Assembly: GCA_013416455.1 (NCBI GenBank)
Contig: JACCES010000003.1
Location: 310,001-374,000 of the forward strand
DNA length: 64,000 nucleotides
Direction of reading: 5' to 3'
Source: Alcaligenaceae bacterium
GTDB lineage: Bacteria > Pseudomonadota > Gammaproteobacteria > Burkholderiales > Burkholderiaceae_B
Made by a program: the position numbers and the translations under genes. A model generated the notes under the pieces. The model was not told the DNA's origin. It ran no database searches and was given only the letters and a program-made list of their open reading frames with translations. Shown here in pieces: positions 63,692 to 64,000 of the stretch; position 1 is the stretch's first letter, and each line of letters begins with the position of its first letter.

Positions 63692-64000
63692 TTGAACAAC
63701 ATCACCCAACACGCTTCCATTAGAAGACGCCTATGCGCCACGCTCGCGGCCACAGGATTCATATCTTTGGGGGGATGGGCCCAGGCCGCCGAGCCGATCA
63801 ACTTGGTCGTACCCTTCCCCCCTGGCGGGCCAACAGATGTCGTCGCCCGCACTGTGGCCCAGCAAATGTCCCATACCCTGGGCCAGCACCTGATCGTTGC
63901 CAACCGAGCAGGGGCCGGCGGCAGCATCGGCGCGGCAGCAGTTGCCCAAGCAGCACCAGATGGCCAGACGCTGTTGACCGGGACCGCTTCCCTGACCACC
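63692..64000 (+). CDS. Bug/TctC-family periplasmic solute receptor (Bug-3), N-terminal part (runs off the window)
   Basis: The first 103 codons of a third Bug protein. TTG at 63692 is the start, with AGGAGA 5 bp upstream. A signal peptide (about 1-33, with RRRLCATLAATGFISLGGWAQA) is followed by INLVVPFPPGGPTDVVARTVA and VANRAGAGGSIGAAAVAQAAPDGQTLL, the two ligand-loop motifs. The arginine pair before the hydrophobic core recalls Tat signals but lacks the full pattern. It belongs to the same operon as Bug-2, giving two receptors for one pathway. Confidence 0.9.
   Translation, partial: MNNITQHASIRRRLCATLAATGFISLGGWAQAAEPINLVVPFPPGGPTDVVARTVAQQMSHTLGQHLIVANRAGAGGSIGAAAVAQAAPDGQTLLTGTASLTT

Overview
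This window looks like a chromosomal segment from a GC-rich betaproteobacterium, most likely of the Alcaligenaceae (Bordetella/Achromobacter/Pusillimonas-like). The evidence is three Bug/TctC-type periplasmic receptors, several CaiB/BaiF CoA transferases and MmgE/PrpD proteins, and a housekeeping block serS-rarA-lolA-ftsK-trxB-Smr in an order I associate with that family. Genus or species cannot be settled by reading alone.

Layout. (1) 1-4.6 kb: a hydantoinase/oxoprolinase running off the edge, a class I aminotransferase and a two-gene TPP-dependent decarboxylase resembling sulfopyruvate/phosphonopyruvate decarboxylase, with a divergent LysR gene. (2) 4.8-14.0 kb, all minus strand: PrpD family protein, NitT/TauT-type ABC transporter, OYE-family reductase, aldehyde dehydrogenase, iron alcohol dehydrogenase and an amidohydrolase-like protein that lacks metal ligands. 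(3) 14.0-21.6 kb: Bug receptor, second PrpD protein, CoA transferase, LysR, MBL hydrolase, three copies of a ~160 bp MITE-like repeat and a decayed PrpD fragment. (4) 21.7-30.9 kb, minus strand: PrpF-like isomerase, second ABC transporter, third PrpD protein and TcuB/TcuA. (5) 31.0-32.7 kb: a phosphosulfolactate synthase (ComA)-like gene followed by a TrmB-family regulator, divergent from prpF. (6) tRNA-Ser(CGA), whose 3' end faces the catabolic block, then the conserved housekeeping genes (33-41.5 kb). (7) 41.8-48.8 kb: an SDR without the usual catalytic residues, then a hydroxy-/sugar-acid set (Na+ symporter with a 43-residue partner, Ldh2 dehydrogenase, IlvD/Edd dehydratase, GntR, EamA). 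(8) 49.4-64 kb: Tat-exported hydrolase, then two divergent CoA-ester degradation operons around a MalT-like LuxR regulator.

How it may work together. A dyad with the shared arm ATACTACTAC or ATACTACC occurs before PrpD-1/ABC-1, before the Bug/PrpD-2/CoA-transferase set, before PrpD-3/TcuBA, and between PrpF/ABC-2 and ComA-like/TrmB. The simplest reading is one TrmB-controlled catabolic island of about 28 kb for an organic acid, possibly sulfonated: tricarballylate/aconitate-type chemistry (TcuAB, PrpF, PrpD) beside a ComA-like C-S lyase or ligase, ComDE-like decarboxylase and taurine/sulfonate-family transporters. Substrate and direction are inference; no gene here proves them.

The right-hand set (CoA transferase, fused double acyl-CoA dehydrogenase, two PaaG-like crotonases, two hot-dog dehydratases, SDR, SCP2-type thiolase, nitronate-monooxygenase-family flavoprotein) should take up a carboxylic acid with a Bug receptor, activate it to a CoA ester and degrade it by a beta-oxidation-like route.
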